A DNA stretch of 64,000 nucleotides, taken from Palaemon carinicauda. Its lineage: Eukaryota; Arthropoda; Malacostraca; Decapoda; Palaemonidae. The translations under genes and the position numbers were made by a program. Numbering within the stretch: the stretch's first letter is position 1; every line of letters begins with the position of its first letter. The stretch is taken from the NCBI RefSeq assembly GCF_036898095.1, contig NC_090735.1, positions 1,820,888-1,884,887 of the forward strand, read 5' to 3'. Shown here in pieces: positions 1 to 10,699 of the stretch. The notes under the pieces were generated by a model. The model saw only the letters and a program-made list of their open reading frames with translations, had not been told where the DNA came from and ran no database searches.

Positions 1-1044
1 ACTTTTTATATATTGGGTAAAACTTATATGGAGAAATTATTTAAAATTCGTATGGAAATATCTATCATTGCTATCATTAGTAATGTCAGCGTGACGTTGG
101 TAAATCTATGTACCATACGTCAACGTTGGTAACACTGTGTATTATTGGTAACGTTGCTAATGTTATCGTTCGCAGTACATTCGTAAGAGAAGTGACACCG
201 TGCAACTTAAAGTTACCCGAATTGGTTCATCTGTTTGTTTCCGATTGAAATGAAGGTCAAATTCGGTTAAATCGCGTTATTTACTATAGGAAAACATATA
301 TTTTTTGTTCGAAATCTCACCCTGTAATACAATAAAAAATTACCTGAATTTGACCTCCATTTCAACAGCAAATAAACCGAAAACCCGTTATACCATCCAA
401 AAACTGGGATATGCTCACTTCGCATGCGGAAAAAGTAAATCGTCAAACTTCTGTGTACTGGCGAGTCTGAAACTATTCATTTGCAACGGGAACGAGTGTC
501 ATTTTTGAAGAGAGCGTATTTTTTTCTATAAGAAAAAGTTTTTTTCTTAGGTTACATCACCCTGTAATACAGTAAAATAATATCTAATTATTTCTTAGAT
601 AATTAGGTTTTTATTTGCAGTGAAAATAAAGAGTCATTTTTTAAGAAAACAAGCTTTTTTCTGTAGGAAACACTTGGTATTTAGTAGAAAAGCTTTTTCC
701 GTCCTTAACTATAATAAAACCCTAATTGCTCATTCCACAAAATAAGCTTTTCAGTTTATATTAAAAAATCTTTTTATTTTTATCCCATTCTACTGTGTAA
801 GCAGTTGGGATAATGCCCTGTTATCAGTCTTTGCAACCTGTTGTGGTTCTGTACATGTTATGTTTAAACTTCTCTCAGATTCATGGGCCAACTTATGGGT
901 AACCATATGATACTTTAATTTCTAGCAAAATACATGAAATATATGTTTTCCTACTCACTTTCTTGTGTTTTATCCATTTCTGACCATATATATTGGGCAA
1001 ACCAGCCGTTTATGAGTTTTTTCCCCCCTTATAAAAACAATTAT
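1..1044. other. AT-rich non-coding flank with a two-copy repeat
   Basis: I see no gene here. The segment CACCCTGTAATACA recurs at about 309 and 550 in similar surroundings (an AT-rich stretch with TTTTCTATAAGAAAA-like sequence before it), suggesting a degenerate direct repeat of about 240 bp. The short ORF at 305-508 is simply one copy of that repeat read through and has no recognisable domain. The first, untranslated exon of nsmce1 must lie in this stretch, in 1791-2185, or upstream of the window, but I could not locate it. Confidence 0.4.
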
Positions 1045-1790
1045 TTAGGGCCCCAGTGAGAAACCGTGAGGGGTGTATGTATGATCATGGCCATGCCCCA
1101 TAACTTCCTTATTTTCAACTATATCGCTAAGGGTATGACAGTCTAGCTCCTTAGCTGCGTTCTTCATGTCACAGGAGACAATTCCACTGGTGTATTGCCC
1201 TTGGTCAATGAGAGACTCAGCCAGGAGGAGCTGAAGGACATCAGTAGTTCAGAGTGTGCCTTGTCTTTCGTGATTCTGGATAGTATCAAGTAAAAGTATG
1301 ACCTCTAATTCTATTTTCCTTTAGTTTTGGCATCATGATGTGGTGGCAGGTTAATGTATTCTTGATACTATTATGGGATCCTGAGTTTGTCTCCATTAGT
1401 GTTAATGAGCTTCCTCGTGATTGTCCTTATTCTTCATCGTCAGTCTCTTTTATGAGCCGTAAATGGTACTTGCTGTTCTCTGGGTAGGAGATATGGTTCC
1501 CATCATTGTTGTTTTCATGATTCTCTTCTAGGGTGTCTTGTTCTTCGTTGTCCACGTCTTTAGTTGTGCCCTCAATGTCCTTCTCATTGGGTTCTGCATA
1601 TTCTTCTGTTTCCGCCACAGAATTGGTGTCTATGGCAACTTCACATTTGTTTCTTCGGGTGTGAGCTCATTCCTTCTCAAGACAAGCAAGGCAGGATTGG
1701 AGCTCATTTTTCCCTTCTTTTTTCTTGGACAACTGATGCTGCAGAAGGGTCCTCTTAAAGATGTAGGGTGTGGGGTTTCCTGTAACGGAA
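1045..1790 (-). pseudogene. Degenerate minus-strand coding sequence, identity unknown
   Basis: Read on the minus strand from about 1790 down to a TAA at 1045-1047, several frames in turn give protein-like text: a lysine-rich start including KRTLLQHQLSKKKEGK and LQSCLACLEKE, a very acidic middle ending KETDDEE (open from about 1664 to 1427), and a histidine-containing end with HGHDHTYTPHGF. At least two frame changes and one stop interrupt it. A TTCCGTTACAG sequence just upstream (near 1783) resembles a 3' splice site, so it may be a decayed exon group rather than a processed copy. I do not recognise the family. No good ATG is present. It could also be part of an unknown transposable element. 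Confidence 0.4.
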
Positions 1791-2185
1791 CACACGCAGT
1801 AGCAAAGGGATTACTGTATCATATAAAATCCAAATACCTACATTAATACGTTTCCATGTGAAGTACAGTGCGGTAAAGTACAGCAAATAATTGTTATTAT
1901 TTATGTAGACACCTATGTAAAGTAAAAAAAATACGATGTAATGTGGATTTAAGAAGGTTGAGCAATGTAAAGTTGGTAACCGACGTAAAAAGGGATATTA
2001 CTGTATACATATGGTATATAATTATTTATTTATTTGTTTGTATATTTCTAAGAGTTACAATTTACGTTAAGGTATAGATGAATTATCACTACAAGCATTG
2101 AATTCAGAAGAGAAATTAATGCTGTGATATATTGTAGATTAAGGATTTGTATAAAAAACTCAACTATGTTTAATTTTTTTTTTAG
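1791..2185. other. Intron upstream of the first coding exon of nsmce1
   Basis: AT-rich sequence without a supported gene. It ends in a polypyrimidine tract of T residues followed by AG at 2184-2185, a good 3' splice site. Only three bases (GCA) then precede the nsmce1 ATG, so a 5'-UTR exon must lie further upstream. Confidence 0.5.
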
Positions 2186-2188
2186 GCA

Positions 2189-2303
2189 ATGGATAACTAT
2201 GGAGATGCTCATCGTTATTTCCTGCAGTACATAACAGCCAAGAGAATCTTAACTGCATCAGAAGTTAAAAGTGCCTATCAATTTTGCTGCGAAAAGTTTA
2301 ACA
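2189..2303 (+). CDS. nsmce1: nsmce1 coding exon 1 (NSE1, SMC5/6 complex subunit), residues 1-38 and first base of codon 39
   Basis: NSE1 is the RING-like subunit of the SMC5/6 DNA-repair complex in the nucleus; it pairs with NSE3 (MAGE) and supports ubiquitin ligase activity. The exon starts after a T-rich tract and AG at 2184-2185, and the first ATG is at 2189. It encodes MDNYGDAHRYFLQYITAKRI and a further helix ending CCEKFN, matching the NSE1 N-terminal pattern in which an H-R-x-F-L-Q motif opens the first winged-helix module. It ends with one base of a split codon before GTAAGT at 2304. The reading joins in phase to 12943. Intron 1 is about 10.6 kb and holds elements A and I. The identification is by recall of the family, supported by all five exons together. 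Confidence 0.85.
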
Positions 2304-2370
2304 GTAAGTTGGTATTGAGTTTTCTTCATCAGAGTATTACAGTACAGTAGTAAAGTTGGTGTATTATTAT

Positions 2371-2545
2371 TTTTTAAATATTTAACTTAGCCGGTGAGTA
2401 TATAATAGCTGCAACTCTGTTGCTCGACAGACACATACATAAAAAACTCGTGAGCGATCGCTATGCAGGTTGCGGGTGTGCCCACCAGCGCCAACTGTCG
2501 GCCAGATACCACTCTCGATGTAAACAAAACCTTCAATTTCTTCTC
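2371..2545 (+). repeat. Left inverted terminal repeat of element A
   Basis: This is the reverse complement of 8558-8730 apart from the outer ends. The outer end (ATTTTTTAAATATTTAACTT) is copied in inverted form in the ICR at 8435-8460. It contains the palindrome GCGATCGC at about 2454, also present in B. Confidence 0.85.
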
Positions 2546-2740
2546 TGTCGACGTGTCGACAAGACGTACTTTTACTCGCTGTAGAACCTGGAGTTTTCTC
2601 AACATATTTGGTGAAGTACTTCATTTTGGTTTGAGCTTTCGCAGTGCAGGTGTTTTATCTTCATCTTAAATCTTGAACTCGTTTTTGGATAGATTTAATT
2701 TTTGATGACAAAGAGAGTATGGACTTTCTTTGACTTTTAA

Positions 2741-5530
2741 ATGGCCGACCCTTCCCTTAGACGGAAGTGTGTTTAGGCTTTTAGCAATTATCTTATCACG
2801 TTATAAATTAATTATAGATTTTCCTCTATATATTTTATATCTCACCGCCTTTATTAGGCCTCTTCGATTAACTTTCCATTTATAATAAACATAAAAATAA
2901 ATTTTAATGATTTGTTTATATGCGACCTTTCCTGAGAGTAGGCGGTCCTAACTTGGAAACCGAAGTTAAACAACGTTGAGCCCTTTCAATCGTAAATAGC
3001 TTTTAAAGAGCTAATGATTTAAAACTTTTTAAATGAATATTTTTTAATAGATATTTTATGAAAGATTTTCTTTGAATAGTCTTCGTACTGTTTCAAAGAT
3101 GAACTAACGTTTAGTTTATTTATGCTACGCAGTTTGCGCTCTATCGTTACGAGAGAGAGAGTATCACGGTTTCACTTTGCAGAAAGAGTAAATCGATTCT
3201 GACGTTTTGTTCATTCTTCTTTCAAAGCTTAAATGTTTTTAATTCTATTTTAAAGGAACTTTTTAATTGAAAAACCTTTCAGTTTTTTCCTTTGGTCAAA
3301 TAACATGTTTTTTTTTGACGAAACGTAATTGGGCTCTTCTCTTAGGTGCGAAATCAAGAGAGAGAGAGAGATAGAGACGGAGGAAGAGAGAGGAGAGAAA
3401 ACGTTCCGTTCAAGCGGGTAACGTTGTTCTCGAGTTACTCTCGTCCCTAGTCTCTGTACGGGGAGAAAGGATAAAACGTTTTTAGTTTTTTATTCTCGTC
3501 CCCAGGCAATGTACGGTGAGAGATTGAAAACGTAGTTTTGAATGAACTAGTGTTTAGTCTCTTCCCCAGCCACTGAATTTTTTATCTTAAAAGATGTTTA
3601 CTGTTTTTTGCTGGTATTAATGTGCTTGCATTATACGACTGATTTCGCAATTACTACCTTTTGATGAGGGTAGAATTGCGTGCTTCAGGTAGAAATCAGT
3701 AAAAGTTTCGATTTCAGTGAAATAAGTGCAAAACAGAAAATCGTAGTGATAAAGTGATATTGCGCAAAGTGTTATCAGTGTTGCGACCGAGGATTCGTCT
3801 GTTCGTGCCTGTCGTTCACCTAGTCCGGGACCTCTTGCAAGCTCCCAAGCCCAGGGGAGAAGTAATGTCGTACGACTTATGGGTTCGAGAGGCCTTGATC
3901 AGCGAACAGACGTTCCCTCTATGGTATCGGGTGTATCTTACCAAGATCTCCCCTACCATAAGGCGAGAGAGACAATTTTCTCCTCGTCATCCGAAGGCTT
4001 TTCGCATAAGAAACCTGAAACAAGGTTTCGAGGCCCTTAAGCGAAAGTCAGTCCTTTCAGGACAGGTCCAGCGTCCTGGTTGTTGCCATTAGGACAGCTC
4101 TGACCCTATGCAGTCATCGGAAGACTGCTCGCCACCTAACAAAAGCGTAACACAGACTCTGAGAGTCTTTTTGTTGGCAAGGTTTTGCGGTCACAGACGT
4201 TACCCTCGTCTCTTACCGCAACCATTTCCGTTGATCCTTAATGGGTTGTACGGCAAGATATGCAGAATAAGCTTGCCTCCCTTATGGAAGACTATTCTGC
4301 CGATAAGTCCGTTGAGCCTAGCCGTTTATTTCATCGAGATCCTGGCTTTCAGCCACCTTAACGTTCCTTTGTGCGTCCTGTTGACGTTGGCGTAGCTAAG
4401 TCACGTCAGTCAGGTTGTTTAGAACCACACTCGATGCGGTCTCGTGTGGATTTTCAGCCACATTTGGACGTTAGGCCACTTGCTGATGCTCCTGTTGACG
4501 TTCAGGACGTTCGCTAACAATCGGAGTTGACTTGTTTTGACGCTGAGCGTCAACCTCCGCATTCTAGAGTTGTTTTGACTGCTCAGTCTAAGGCGGTCAA
4601 AGCAGTCTCGAGTGGACGCTGTGCGTCCTCATGCACCTGTTGTTGTTGACAGTTCACAGACTGTCAAGCAGTTACATGACGTTGCGTCCTGGTCTCTCGC
4701 ACCTGTTATTGTTGACAGTTCACAGACTGTCAAGCAGTTACATGACGTTGCGTCCTGGTCCGCTACTAATGCACCAGTGCGTGTGAACTCTGCTTGTTAA
4801 GCATTGCCACCACGGTAGGTCTCTCCCTTGCTTGAGACTCAGCTATTATCGAACAAGGTTCCTTCAGATGAGGAAGTTGCTGTTCCCCCTCCTACTGATA
4901 TTCCCTTGAGGACTCTGTCAGACGGAGAGTAGCCTAAAGCTGCTTAGCCCTCTATGGACTTTAAATAAATCATGCTGATTTTTAAGGATCTTTGTCCGGA
5001 TCTTTTTGTAACTGCTGCTTCTCGTTCGCCTAAACGTCAGAGCTTACACTAGGCCTAGCTACTTCGAAGCCGTTGTTTTATAAGCTAGTGCTCTCTCGCT
5101 CTCCTAGAGAGCTTTACGTTTGCTAGGCGACTGGTTTATCACCAGGAGGAGTTTGGGGGATACAGCCTTTGCTTTCCCTTCTTCTACTGGCTTATAGAGC
5201 GAGAGTCTGATATGACACGAGAGAAGTTCTTGGCTTGGGAGTTCCTGCCTCTGCCCAGATAGACTTCTCAAACCTCATAGACTCTCCCTGGCGCCTGGCC
5301 ATGAGACGCTCCAAGATTTTACAGGTCAACTTCACAGCTGTTTTCGAGCCTTTGAAGTTTTGCTGTACAATTATGTCATGCATAAACAAGGTTTTCAGGG
5401 ATGGCTCCAATGATCTGACAGCCACGTTCTCTGCAGGAACAAGTCCCTCAGGGATGGCTCCATGATTTGGCAGCCATGTTCACTGCAGGAGTACGTAAGA
5501 GGCAAGTGCGCTCAATGTGTTCATTGTCAA
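2741..5530 (+). pseudogene. gag-like ORF1 remnant of element A
   Basis: ATG at 2741 gives MADPSLRRKC, matching the start of Gag in B, D and C, then stops. From about 2770 to 3770 comes a segment unrelated to the gag of B but shared with element C (see findings). Gag homology resumes at about 3775 with the sequence encoding a proline/serine-rich stretch and continues through many stops and frameshifts to about 5520, where a VRKRQVRSMCSL-like reading matches the gag C-terminal domain of B. It cannot encode full Gag. The N-terminal cysteine cluster seen in B is absent. Confidence 0.75.
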
Positions 5531-5559
5531 GACAAACTTCACGATGAAGTCTACCAGGC

Positions 5560-7115
5560 TGTCTTGACAGCATTTATGGAAGGCGACTGGATGGTCTCTC
5601 TCGACCTTCAGGAGGCATACTTCCACATTCCTATACACCCGGATTCCCAACCGTTTCTGAGGTTTGTTTACAGGAATGTGGGGTACCAGTTTCGAGCTAT
5701 CGGGGATCCGAACCTCCCTGTACTTGGACGACTGGCTTCTCAGAGCATCGTCCAGCCTTCGCTGTCTGCAGGATCTACATTGGACGTTGAGTCTGGCCAG
5801 GGAGTTGGGACTTGTGGTCAACCTAAAAGTCCCAACTGATCCCATCCCAGATTATTCTATTTTTGGGGATGGAGATTCGCAGTCAAGCCCTGCTCGAAGT
5901 CCAACTAATGCTGAAAAGAAAACGTTTATTCAGTCAGAAGTTGGAACAGTCTCGTAGGGACTCTCTCATCCCTGGAGCAGTTTGTCTCACTAGGGAGACT
6001 ACCCCTTCTGCCTCTCCGGTTCCATCTAGCCTCTCACTGGAACTAGGACAAGACATTAGAGACGGTATCATTCCCAGTCTCCGAACCAATAAAGGCATGC
6101 CTGAAATGGTGGGACAGCAATATCAGTCTGAGAGAGGGACTATCCCTAGCAGTCAAGAACCCAAACCACGTGTTGTCCTCAGACGCGTCAGGTTTGGATT
6201 GGGTGCGACCCTGGACGGTTGGGAATGCGCTGGTCTGTGGACCTCAAGTCAGAAGAGCATGCACATCAACGGCAAGGAGCTATTAGCAGTCCACTTGGCC
6301 TTGATGATATTAGGAAGCGTCTTCGACTCTAAGTGGTAGAGGTCAACTCAGACAACACCACAACTTTGGCGTACATCTCCAAGCAAGGAGGCACACACTC
6401 CTTCACGCTGCTCGAGATTGCAAGGGACCTTCTCTTATGGTCTAGAATTCGAGGCATCTCCCTGTTGACGAGATTCATCCAGGGGGACTTGAACGTCTTG
6501 GCAGACTGTCTCAGTCGGAGGGGTCAGGTGATACCCACGGAATGGACCCTCCACAAGGACGTGGGCAAGAGTCTTTGGGCTTCTTGGGGTCAACCAACCA
6601 TAGACCTCTTTGCCTCCTCGTTGACCAAAAGGTTACCAATCTTTTGCTCTCCAGTCCTAGATACAGAAGCAATTTACATAGACGCGTTTCTACTGGATTG
6701 GTCTTTTATGGACTTATATGCATTCCCACCATTCAAGATAGTCAACAAGGTACTGCAGAAGTTCGCCTCTCACGGAGGGACAAGGTTGACGTTGGTTGCT
6801 ACCCTCTGGCCCGCGAGAGAGTGGTTCACCGTGGTACTTCAATGGCTGGTAGACTTTCCAAGAAGTCTTCCTCTAAGGGTAGATCTATTACGTCAGCCCC
6901 ACGTAAAGAATGTCCATCAAAGCCTCCCCGCTCTTCGTCTGACTTCCTTCACACTATCGAAAGACTCTCAAGAGCTAGAGGTTTTTCGAAGGAGGCAGTC
7001 AGTGCGATTGCAAGAGTTAGGAGAGCTTCTACCATTAGAGTATACCAGTCGAAGTGGGAAGTCTTTCGAGACTGGTGCAAGTCAGCATCTGTGTCCTCGT
7101 CCAGTACCTCTGTAG
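5560..7115 (+). pseudogene. RT-RNase H-methyltransferase-like ORF remnant of element A
   Basis: Mid-RT text begins with GDWMVSLDLQEAYFHIPIHP. After a small deletion it continues with SLYLDDWLLRASSS, which carries the YxDD catalytic motif. RNase H signatures follow: KELLAVHLAL, EVNSDNTTTLAYISKQGGTH and a C-terminal ADCLSR. The last part, an uninterrupted 260-residue frame at 6333-7115, has DLYAFPPFKIVNKVL and LWPAREWF, the region after RNase H in DIRS elements that has been assigned to an adenine-methyltransferase-like domain. The N-terminal half of RT is missing and frames change near 5700, 5860 and 6330, so the protein is not functional. Confidence 0.82.
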
Positions 7116-8018
7116 CCCAAATCGCAGATTTTCTTTTACATCTGAGAAAGGTCCGCTCCCTTTCAGCTCCCACGATTAAGGGCTACAGGAGCATGTTGGC
7201 TTCGGTCTTTCGACATAGAGGCTTAGATCTTTCCAACAATAAAGATCTCCAAGATCTTCTTAAGTCTGTCGAGACCTCTAAGGAACGTCGTTTGGCAACT
7301 CCTGGATGGAACTTAGACGTGGTCCTAAGGTTCCTGATGTCAGACAGGTTTGAGCCATTACATTCAGCCTCCCTGAAGGATCTCACCCTCAAGACACTTT
7401 TCCTAGTGTGCTTGGCTTCGGCTAAAAGGGTCAGTGAACTTCATGCCTTCAGTAAGAACATCGGCTTTTCTACAGAAAAAAGCCACTTGTTCACTTCAAC
7501 TTGGTTTCCTGGCCAAAAATGAACTGCCTTCTCGTCCTTGGCCTAAATCTTTTGATATTCCTTGCTTATCAGAGATCGTAGGCAACGAACTGGAAAGAGT
7601 ATTATGTCCTGTTAGAGCTCTTAAGTTCGATTTAACTCGTACTAAGTCATTACGAGGGGAAATCTGAGGCATTATGGTGCTCAGTTAAGAGACCTTCATT
7701 GCCTATGTCAAAGAATTCTTTGTCATATTTTATCAGATTTTTTTAATACGAGAAGCTCATTCTCACTTGAATGAGAAAGACCGATGTTTGCTTAAGGTTA
7801 AGACGCACGAAGTTAGAGATATATCAACCTCCGTGGCCTTCAAGCAAAATAAATCTCTGCAAAGTATTATGGACGCGACTTCTTGGAGAAACAAGTCAGT
7901 GTTCGCGTCATTTTACTTAAAAGATGTCCAGACTCTTTACGAGGACTGCTACACACTGGGTCCATTCGTTGCAGCGAGTGCAGTAGTGGGTGAGGGTTCT
8001 ACCACTACACTTCCCTAA
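6542..8018 (+). pseudogene. Tyrosine recombinase (YR) remnant of element A
   Basis: The frame at 6542-7522 overlaps the RNase H/methyltransferase frame and carries the YR core-binding region (RARGFSKEAVSAIARVRRAS, VYQSKWEVFRDW) and the start of the catalytic domain with the first arginine in AKRVSELHAF. A frameshift near 7475 and another near 7665 break it. The last piece at 7767-8018 retains the HEVR motif and a FYLKDVQ segment with the expected nucleophilic tyrosine. The residues that DIRS YRs use (R, H-x-x-R, Y) are recognisable, but the chain is not continuous. Confidence 0.82.
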
Positions 8019-8420
8019 TTCCAATATCCTTTTAATCTGTCTCTTGAAATGTTTTTAATATTGTTTTATGGGTTGTTCGGAAGGCTAAGAAGCCTTTCGC
8101 ATCCTGATTGATTTGGCGGGTGGTCAAAGTCATTTCTTGAGAGCGCCCAGATTAGTGGTTTGATGAGGTCCTGTTGTATGGGTTGCAGCCCTTGATACTT
8201 CAGCTCCTGGGAGTCTGTCAGCATCCTAAGAGGATCGCTGGGCTCCGTGAGAAAGACAGACTTACAAGGCAGAGTAATCGTCTAAGTCAACTTCCTCACC
8301 AGGTACCTATTTATTTTGGTTTTGTTATATTGATAACTGCCAAAATGAAAAAACTCTTAGCTTATACGCTGTAAACATAATTAACTCTGGTCTCTACCCA
8401 CCTCCTTGGGTGTGAATCAG

Positions 8421-8512
8421 CTATTATATATTCACCGGCTAAGTTAAATATTTAAAAATGATATTTTAATTATAAAATAGATTTTTGAATATACTTACCC
8501 GGTGAATATATA
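8421..8512 (+). repeat. Internal complementary region (ICR) of element A
   Basis: The left half (TTCACCGGCTAAGTTAAATA then TTTAAAAATG) is the reverse complement of the left outer end at 2371-2400. The right half (TTTTTGAATATACTTACCCG) is the reverse complement of the right outer end at 8700-8735. The two ends are thus fused head to tail, as in the circular DIRS intermediate. The conserved lead-in GGGTGTGAATCAGCT precedes it. Confidence 0.85.
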
Positions 8513-8557
8513 AATTAAACGACCCTCCCTTCCTCCCCAATAGAGACGCAGTGGGAT

Positions 8558-8752
8558 GAGAAGAAATTGAAGGTTTTGTTTACATCGAGAGTGGTATCTG
8601 GCCGACAGTTGGCGCTGGTGGGCACACCCGCAACCTGCATAGCGATCGCTCGCGAGTTTTTTATGTATGTGTCTGTCGAGCAACAGAGTTGCAGCTATTA
8701 TATATTCACCGGGTAAGTATATTCAAAAATTTATTTTATAATTAAAATATCA

Positions 8753-8756
<4 letters not shown>
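8558..8756 (-). repeat. Right inverted terminal repeat of element A
   Basis: This is the inverted match of 2371-2545 over about 130 bp, with a longer outer end (GTATATTCAAAAATTTATTT onward) unique to the right side. It ends at CAT, directly followed by an ATT microsatellite. Confidence 0.85.
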
Positions 8757-8783
<27 letters not shown>

Positions 8784-8825
8784 GTTAGCTAAGTTACAAC
8801 CTTAGTTGGAAAAGCAGGATGCTAT
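8752..8825 (-). repeat. ATT microsatellite plus end of a dispersed repeat
   Basis: About ten ATT units are followed by a segment (TAGCTAAGTTACAACCTTAG and TTGGAAAAGCAGGATGCTAT) that recurs in inverted orientation at about 38003-38055, where it also abuts an AAT microsatellite. Together they look like the tail of a dispersed retroposon ending in TAA repeats. Element A is inserted in the microsatellite of this copy. Confidence 0.7.
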
Positions 8826-9054
8826 TAGGCATATAAGGGTGATGGTTACATAGGTAGGTGAAAAAAGGAAAAAGAAGTGATGGAGGAAGAAAGAGAAATG
8901 AAGAAAAGTAATATGAACATGAGGTCCACAACTCTTTACGATATGCTACCCTACTTTGATATACTTAACTCATACCTCTGCCACATTAACAATTCTTTGT
9001 AAATAGACTGGTCTGACTAGGCATGCACCAGAAGTAGAGGTTTAAAAGTTTTGA
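8826..9054. other. Intron 1 sequence with nothing recognised
   Basis: A-rich, purine-rich sequence between the repeat tail and the SINE. I see no gene or repeat structure. Confidence 0.4.
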
Positions 9055-9275
9055 TTAGTGCCCAAGCCCCCTCTCCACCCAAGCTAGGACCAAGGAGGCC
9101 CAGGCAATGGCTGGTGATGAATCAGCAGATAGACCTATAGGCTCCCCCCCCCCATCCTTAGCTCACAAGGATGGTGAGGATGCAGCGACCAAAGAAACTA
9201 TCGAGTTTGATCAGGAATTGAATCCCAGTCTGGCAATCACCAGGCATGGACTCTACCATCAGGCCACCTTGAGGC
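9055..9275 (-). mobile_element. tRNA-derived SINE (minus strand)
   Basis: Read on the minus strand, the sequence begins GTGGCCTGATGGTAGAGTCC (A-box-like) and has GGGATTCAATTCC (B-box-like) about 35 bp later, the spacing of an RNA polymerase III tRNA-type promoter. A non-tRNA body follows, with a run of G and a GGGTGGAGAGGGGGCTTGG end. The B box departs slightly from GGTTCRANNCC, so it is an old copy. I recall similar sequence being abundant in decapod genomes, but this was not checked. Confidence 0.6.
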
Positions 9276-9800
9276 TAAGCACGAGGACTACCAATGGTTG
9301 AATAATTCTACTTATTTGTTTTTTATTATTAGCAGACAGTAAAGTATACAGACTTTATATGAAATGGTAAAGCTGTACAGGTAGTATGCCATTGTATTTT
9401 ATTATGGTTGGAGTAATTGTGAACTGTAGTATAATTTACCCTATATTTTTTTCTAATTACAGGTCTTTAGATTTTTATTGTGCTTTAAAGAAGTTATTAT
9501 CGTTTTTTATTGCTTTTACCTATTCCTCAACCTTAAATGAGAATAATAATGCTCTTGTATCTTACCTTTGTCTATTGTATTGTCAATGTAATTCAAACAG
9601 AAGTAAATCTCGCCTAAAGATTTTGTCTGCTTGTTGGGTCCTCTTGCCCAGATTTAAAATCAAGGGTTGGCGCTAAGTGTTCATATAACATTGATTTTTC
9701 TGGGGCCAATCTACTTAAATGCAGTGCAGTGAGTGGTGTCAGCATCCAGTAGAGTTAGTCTGTGTGCTACATCTGACTGCCGCCCTCTAACCACTACAGT
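9276..9800. other. Intron 1 sequence with nothing recognised
   Basis: AT-rich sequence. The 96-codon open frame at 9386-9676 is hydrophobic and cysteine-bearing but has no domain I recognise, and its composition fits chance reading of AT-rich DNA. Confidence 0.35.
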
Positions 9801-10699
9801 GTTTGCAAATAGTCCATAAAGAAATTGATAACAAAAGAAATTGCTTGGTTATTAGCACGCATTCATCACGTGAGCTCCAGTCTCCATAATATAATCACTC
9901 CTAGAGTTGCCAATTCCTCACGCTCTAGAAGAGATCCTTGTCCTCTAAGGTACAGTAGTCACAGTCTCTTGGTGATGCAAGCTCATCGACTCACGAGTGC
10001 CCTTTATTGGTGCTCGCAATAGAGTGGTCGCCTATTCCCCATCACAGACGGCTGTCGCCTGTTAGCATGTGTGGACTGGTGCTTGCTAGCTTAAGTATAT
10101 GAACTACTACAATGGATAAATTTTCTCTTGGTCACTCACACTCCACAGCGCTCGTGTGTTCCCCTGCTCACTCACATGTATTCCACAATATATGCTCTCC
10201 ATGGGATAGGCCCCCTTCATACGACATGAGCTCTTTATATGACAGGTGTTCACCTGGTCGTGCACTCCTCTATAAAAAAGCTCACTCCCCGGAGCTTATG
10301 TGCCATTTGAAAGAAATTCAATAGAGCGCGTACATGTATCACAGGCAACCCACCCTCCAGTCCAAATGAGTACAGTTCCTTGTGTTCATTTCCTTATTAA
10401 GAAGGATATATCAGTGGATGCTGGATTACCTGAGCCCTCCTCATTTTCACAATCAACCGTTAGCTAGATCATTGAGTCAGGAAGACTTGTCTGCAAGAAC
10501 ACACGGCTGTTCTCGCACTAGGGAACATTCCTACGAGAATGTTGGGTTACCCATTCAGGATCATGAACCATGTGTTCAGTTTTGATCAAGTTAATACCTT
10601 CTGAGGAGGGGTTATCCTAAGAGGGGCCTACACATAACAGACAGTCAATGCAGGGACAGGATCACGGTACATATCACATTTCTCCACTGACCATCTTCT

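Larger units (their letters stand above)
2371..8756 (+). mobile_element. DIRS-like tyrosine-recombinase retrotransposon A (clade 1, defective)
   Basis: The element has the DIRS layout: left ITR, gag remnant, RT-RNase H-methyltransferase-like region, YR, an internal complementary region (8421-8512), and a right ITR. Over about 130 bp the two ITRs differ at one position that I could see (GTGAGC versus GCGAGC), so insertion was recent. Coding is nevertheless broken: gag stops after eleven codons, a deletion joins late gag to mid RT near 5555, and the YR is split by frameshifts. It inserted into an ATT-microsatellite in intron 1, in the same orientation as nsmce1. DIRS elements insert as circles by YR-catalysed recombination and leave no classical target duplication, as here. 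Confidence 0.88.

Noticed and set aside
1538..1846. Plus-strand 102-codon ORF
   Set aside because: It is antisense to the more protein-like minus-strand reading and has no recognisable domain.
9055..9275. A functional tRNA gene on the minus strand
   Set aside because: Only A- and B-box-like segments are present; no cloverleaf with a proper acceptor stem or anticodon arm can be formed, so a SINE fits better.
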